NCBI RefSeq assembly: GCF_963678635.1
Contig: NC_087067.1
Location: forward strand, 9,347,716 to 9,411,715
Reading direction: 5' to 3'
Length of the DNA stretch: 64,000 nt
DNA from: Symsagittifera roscoffensis
Lineage: Eukaryota > Xenacoelomorpha > Acoela > Convolutidae
Under the pieces are notes generated by a model. The model did no database searches. It was not told the origin of the DNA and saw only the letters and a program-made list of their open reading frames with translations. The stretch's first letter is position 1. Every line of letters begins with the position of its first letter. The translations under genes were made by a program, and so were the position numbers. Below are positions 61,401-64,000 of this stretch, piece after piece.

Positions 61401-61702
61401 AGCGGGAACTGTGCGAAGCGCCAGTGCTGGGCATGCCTACAGAAAAGGGCATGTATGTTCTCGACACAGACGCATCGGTGGTGGCCATCTCAGGAATCTT
61501 GCATCAAGAGCAAGAATGGAACGGAAGAACAGTTCTCCGTCCCATTGCATACGGCAGCAAAGTCTTGAGTGGCACAGAGATGAAATATGGCGCACCAAAA
61601 GCAGAAATGTTTGCAGTAGTCACCTTTGTGGAGAAGTACCGTGCATACTTGGGGAGCGCTCCCTTCAAGTTACGCGTGGAAACAGAGCGTTATCCTGGTT
61701 GA
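61385..61702 (+). pseudogene. pol: RNase H N-half, frameshifted (E3)
   Basis: It continues pol in another frame: an AFENIKRELCEAP block, VLDTDASVVAISGILHQ with catalytic-type Asp, an EMKYGAPKAEMFAV block and PFKLRV. A 1-nt deletion near 61680, at the RVDNRAL position, moves the product to the next frame. Confidence 0.75.
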
Positions 61703-62406
61703 AGACCTACTCGATGGATCAGAGTTATATTGGTAGATGGATAGTAAGATTGGATGGCTACCATATGATAATCGAACAAAGGATGCGTGATAAACACCAG
61801 AATGCTGACAGTCTCAGCAAGAAAACTGAGTTCTATGAAAGATTGGAGCAGAAGCAGGCCAATCAGGCGGAAATAAAGGAGGGATTTTCGTTTCTGGACA
61901 AAGAAACTTATGAAGCGCTTCCCTTAACGAGATGGTTGGATAAGTCTGGACATCCAATTCCAGGGCACCCTGAGTTACCGGTAGAGAAAGCAGCCGAGAT
62001 AAAGATCCTGTCCAAGGAGGACCCGGTCCCCTTGGATTTGTTGCTGCGCTCGAACCTGGTCCAGCAAGAACTCTCTCGCATGAATATAAACAGCCTCTCA
62101 TTATTGGATAAAACGGTGCAAGTCACACCGCAAGTGATGCGGATGCTGGGTGGATTGTTAGAAAGAGAAGTGACCAGAGATGACCCCGAGTGGACAGCTG
62201 CAGTGGCATCGCTAACAGTCAGTGAGAAAGTGAAGATCATGCCGTCCAGACGACAGCACGAAGAGAATGAGAGGGATTGTAGGACAATAGTTCAGCAACT
62301 AGTATCCTCAATACCCCCAAGAGATTTTAACCAGTACTTCTTACGGGCAGAAAGAACAGGGAAGCAGCAAGCGAAAGAAAACCGTCAAATTCGTGGACCA
62401 GGATAA
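61687..62406 (+). pseudogene. pol: RNase H C-half and linker (E3)
   Basis: The frame holds a RALSWLKTYSMDQSYIGRW block and RDKHQNADSLSK, then an acidic linker matching E2 21640-22150. The larger open frame extends left to 61372, but that part is not family sequence. A shift near 62350-62390 sends the product to 62342-64000. Confidence 0.75.
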
Positions 62407-64000
62407 GGAAGGTAAAAAGGTAGAACAAAATCGACTGCAAGACTATTTGTCCGGGGAGACGAATGATGAAAAGAACCAGCGATCACAAGATCAACACCCG
62501 GGACAAGAAAATTTGTCCGGGGAGTCTGAGATAGACGAGAAAATTCCTGATGAGAAACAAGACCTAGAGAACAAGGTTTTGTCAGGGGAGTTCAGATGGA
62601 TGCGAAGAAGGCACAGACATGATCTGGAGGAGCGTGCAGTCTCCAGCACAACCTCTTCGACGGATGATGATTCCCGAAACTCAGGAATGGACACCTATTC
62701 AGACAGGAACTCGAGTTCGGGATCAGAAGTGTCAGAACTAGCGATACACACACTACTAGTGGAAACTCGGGCAAGGGACCTGGACAGAGAGGTGTATCAG
62801 GATCCTGACAGCGATCGCTACCTTATACCAAGCGAAAGAGTCTTTGACAACGCAGCGGATGACTTAGAAACGATAGCGGTATCGAAACGTTCGATAAGCC
62901 TGTTGCCGCAGAAAGAGGTAGTCAGGACTGATCTTCAGCCGTTTGAACAAGAAACACAACCGTTGGCGAAGATTTGGTGCGTTAAGATGGAAGAAGACAC
63001 ACATCAGCCCAACGAGCTGAATAGTCAGATGAGGGTCATGAAGACATACTTGAAGGCGAGATACAGACTCTCGGACCTTCTAAGAGCGCAGAGAAATGAT
63101 CGCATGACAAGCAACCTGAAAAGGTGGATCGAGAATGGTTCTCCGGATAAAGGGGACCTCGAGGAGGATAGTTATCGCATCCTGAGACAATACTTCATGC
63201 AGAAGGAAGGGAGGTTATATTTGAACAAGGACGGGATCGTGGCTTGCAAAAGAAGAGAGGAAGACAGAGTCCTATACAAGTATAACGCGATAGTGTTACC
63301 GCAACTCTATCAGACAGAACTATTATTCAGGTCACATGATCAGATGGGCCATCAGGGGATCGACAAAGTATATCAGAGGATCCTGAAGCGCTTTGAGTGG
63401 CCTGGGATGAAAAAGGCATGCGAGAAATGGGTAACAGCATGTCTGTCATGCCAACAGGTCAAGGATCCAAGGAAGTTGAGATTTCCTTTACAATCGATCG
63501 AGTCGTCTGAATTCAACGAGGTGGTGCAGATAGATCACCAAAAGATATGCATGACAGACAATGGTTATAATCAGGTGCTGGTCATGATAGATCATTTCAC
63601 GAAGTATGCAGAGGCCGTGCCCTGCATAACTCCCTCGGCGGAAGAGACATGCGACCACCTGATCAATACGTGGATAGCAAGACATGGTTGTCCGATGACG
63701 TTTCAATCGGATAATGGAACAGCTTTCGTAGGAGAGCTTACGAAAGAGCTTATGAGACGCTCACAGGTTGCTCAGGCTCACTCCACGACATACCACCCTC
63801 AGATGAATGGCTTAGTGGAAAGACAGAACAGGACGTTAGTGTCGATGCTGAGAGTATATTGTTCCAGGTACATGACTGATTGGGACAGATACCTTCCACA
63901 GGTGATGGGAGCATATAATAGCACGCAACACTCCACCACTGGAGTCAGTCCACACATGATGCTAACTGGACACGAAAAGTCTTTACCCTTAACCTTCTTC
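62342..64000 (+). CDS. pol: Pol linker and integrase, open at the right edge (E3)
   Basis: The frame is open through base 64000 and ends inside the integrase region. The linker holds three LSGE peptides encoded by TTGTCCGGGGAG or TTTTGTCAGGGGAG. The integrase H-x4-H (about 63327) and C-x2-C zinc finger are followed by D near 63533, D at 63710 and E at 63818, with 35 residues between the last two. It is closely similar to E1 1-1130. The real junction from the previous frame lies within 62342-62390. Confidence 0.88.

Larger units (their letters stand above)
49442..64000 (+). mobile_element. E3: Ty3/gypsy element of the X family, right end off the window
   Basis: It starts with an R-U5 part of the LTR (no U3), abutting the X right LTR. 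Then come a primer site, a leader with a 1.9 kb tandem duplication and a motif array, and gag-pol to the window edge at the integrase core. The hAT copy at 49597-51508 sits inside the partial LTR. Pol carries three frameshifts. ORF2, if present, lies beyond the window. Confidence 0.75.

Overview
The window is eukaryotic, almost certainly animal, repeat DNA. I see no host gene. It is built from giant Ty3/gypsy-type (Metaviridae) LTR retrotransposons lying head to tail on the + strand, plus one hAT DNA transposon. Evidence: gag with two zinc knuckles, a DTGA protease, a YVDD reverse transcriptase, RNase H, a D,D35E integrase, LTRs ending in GTTACA and a tRNA primer site. The host cannot be named. 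Two TTTTYAG-like splice acceptors would fit a nematode, but this is weak.

Layout. (1) E1, 1-13281: right part of an element cut by the window edge (pol end, a very large second ORF called ORF2 here, 3' tail, 3' LTR). (2) E2, 13283-35854: a complete ~22.6 kb element: 5' LTR, primer site, 2.4 kb leader with a 14-bp minisatellite, gag, pol, ORF2 (~2950 codons), tail, 3' LTR. It appears to have inserted at the end of the E1 LTR (candidate 4-bp target duplication). (3) 35859-36418: LTR and tail fragments of a third family. (4) X, 36419-49441: LTR, leader, ORF2, tail, LTR with no gag or pol. (5) E3, 49442-64000: same family as X, starting with a partial LTR split by a 1.9 kb hAT element, then a rearranged leader and gag-pol running off the right edge.

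Coding plan. Gag-Pol makes the particle, protease, reverse transcriptase, RNase H and integrase. Pol carries a C-terminal extension resembling a macro (ADP-ribose) domain. ORF2 is unusual: a coiled-coil N-terminus, an SGNH/GDSL hydrolase module, a second SGNH-like module, and a long conserved C-terminal part with a C-x4-C-x6-C-x4-C cluster. Every element copy carries frameshifts, stops or deletions, so none looks fully active.

Non-coding structure is the other notable content. A potential H-type RNA pseudoknot ending in GTCCGGGGAG occurs in the pol end and again just after ORF2, so it brackets ORF2. Two LTR hairpins are kept by compensatory base changes between families. The X/E3 leader carries an AATCCGGARGGGT motif array. 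Pairings were done by eye, without folding or alignment software.
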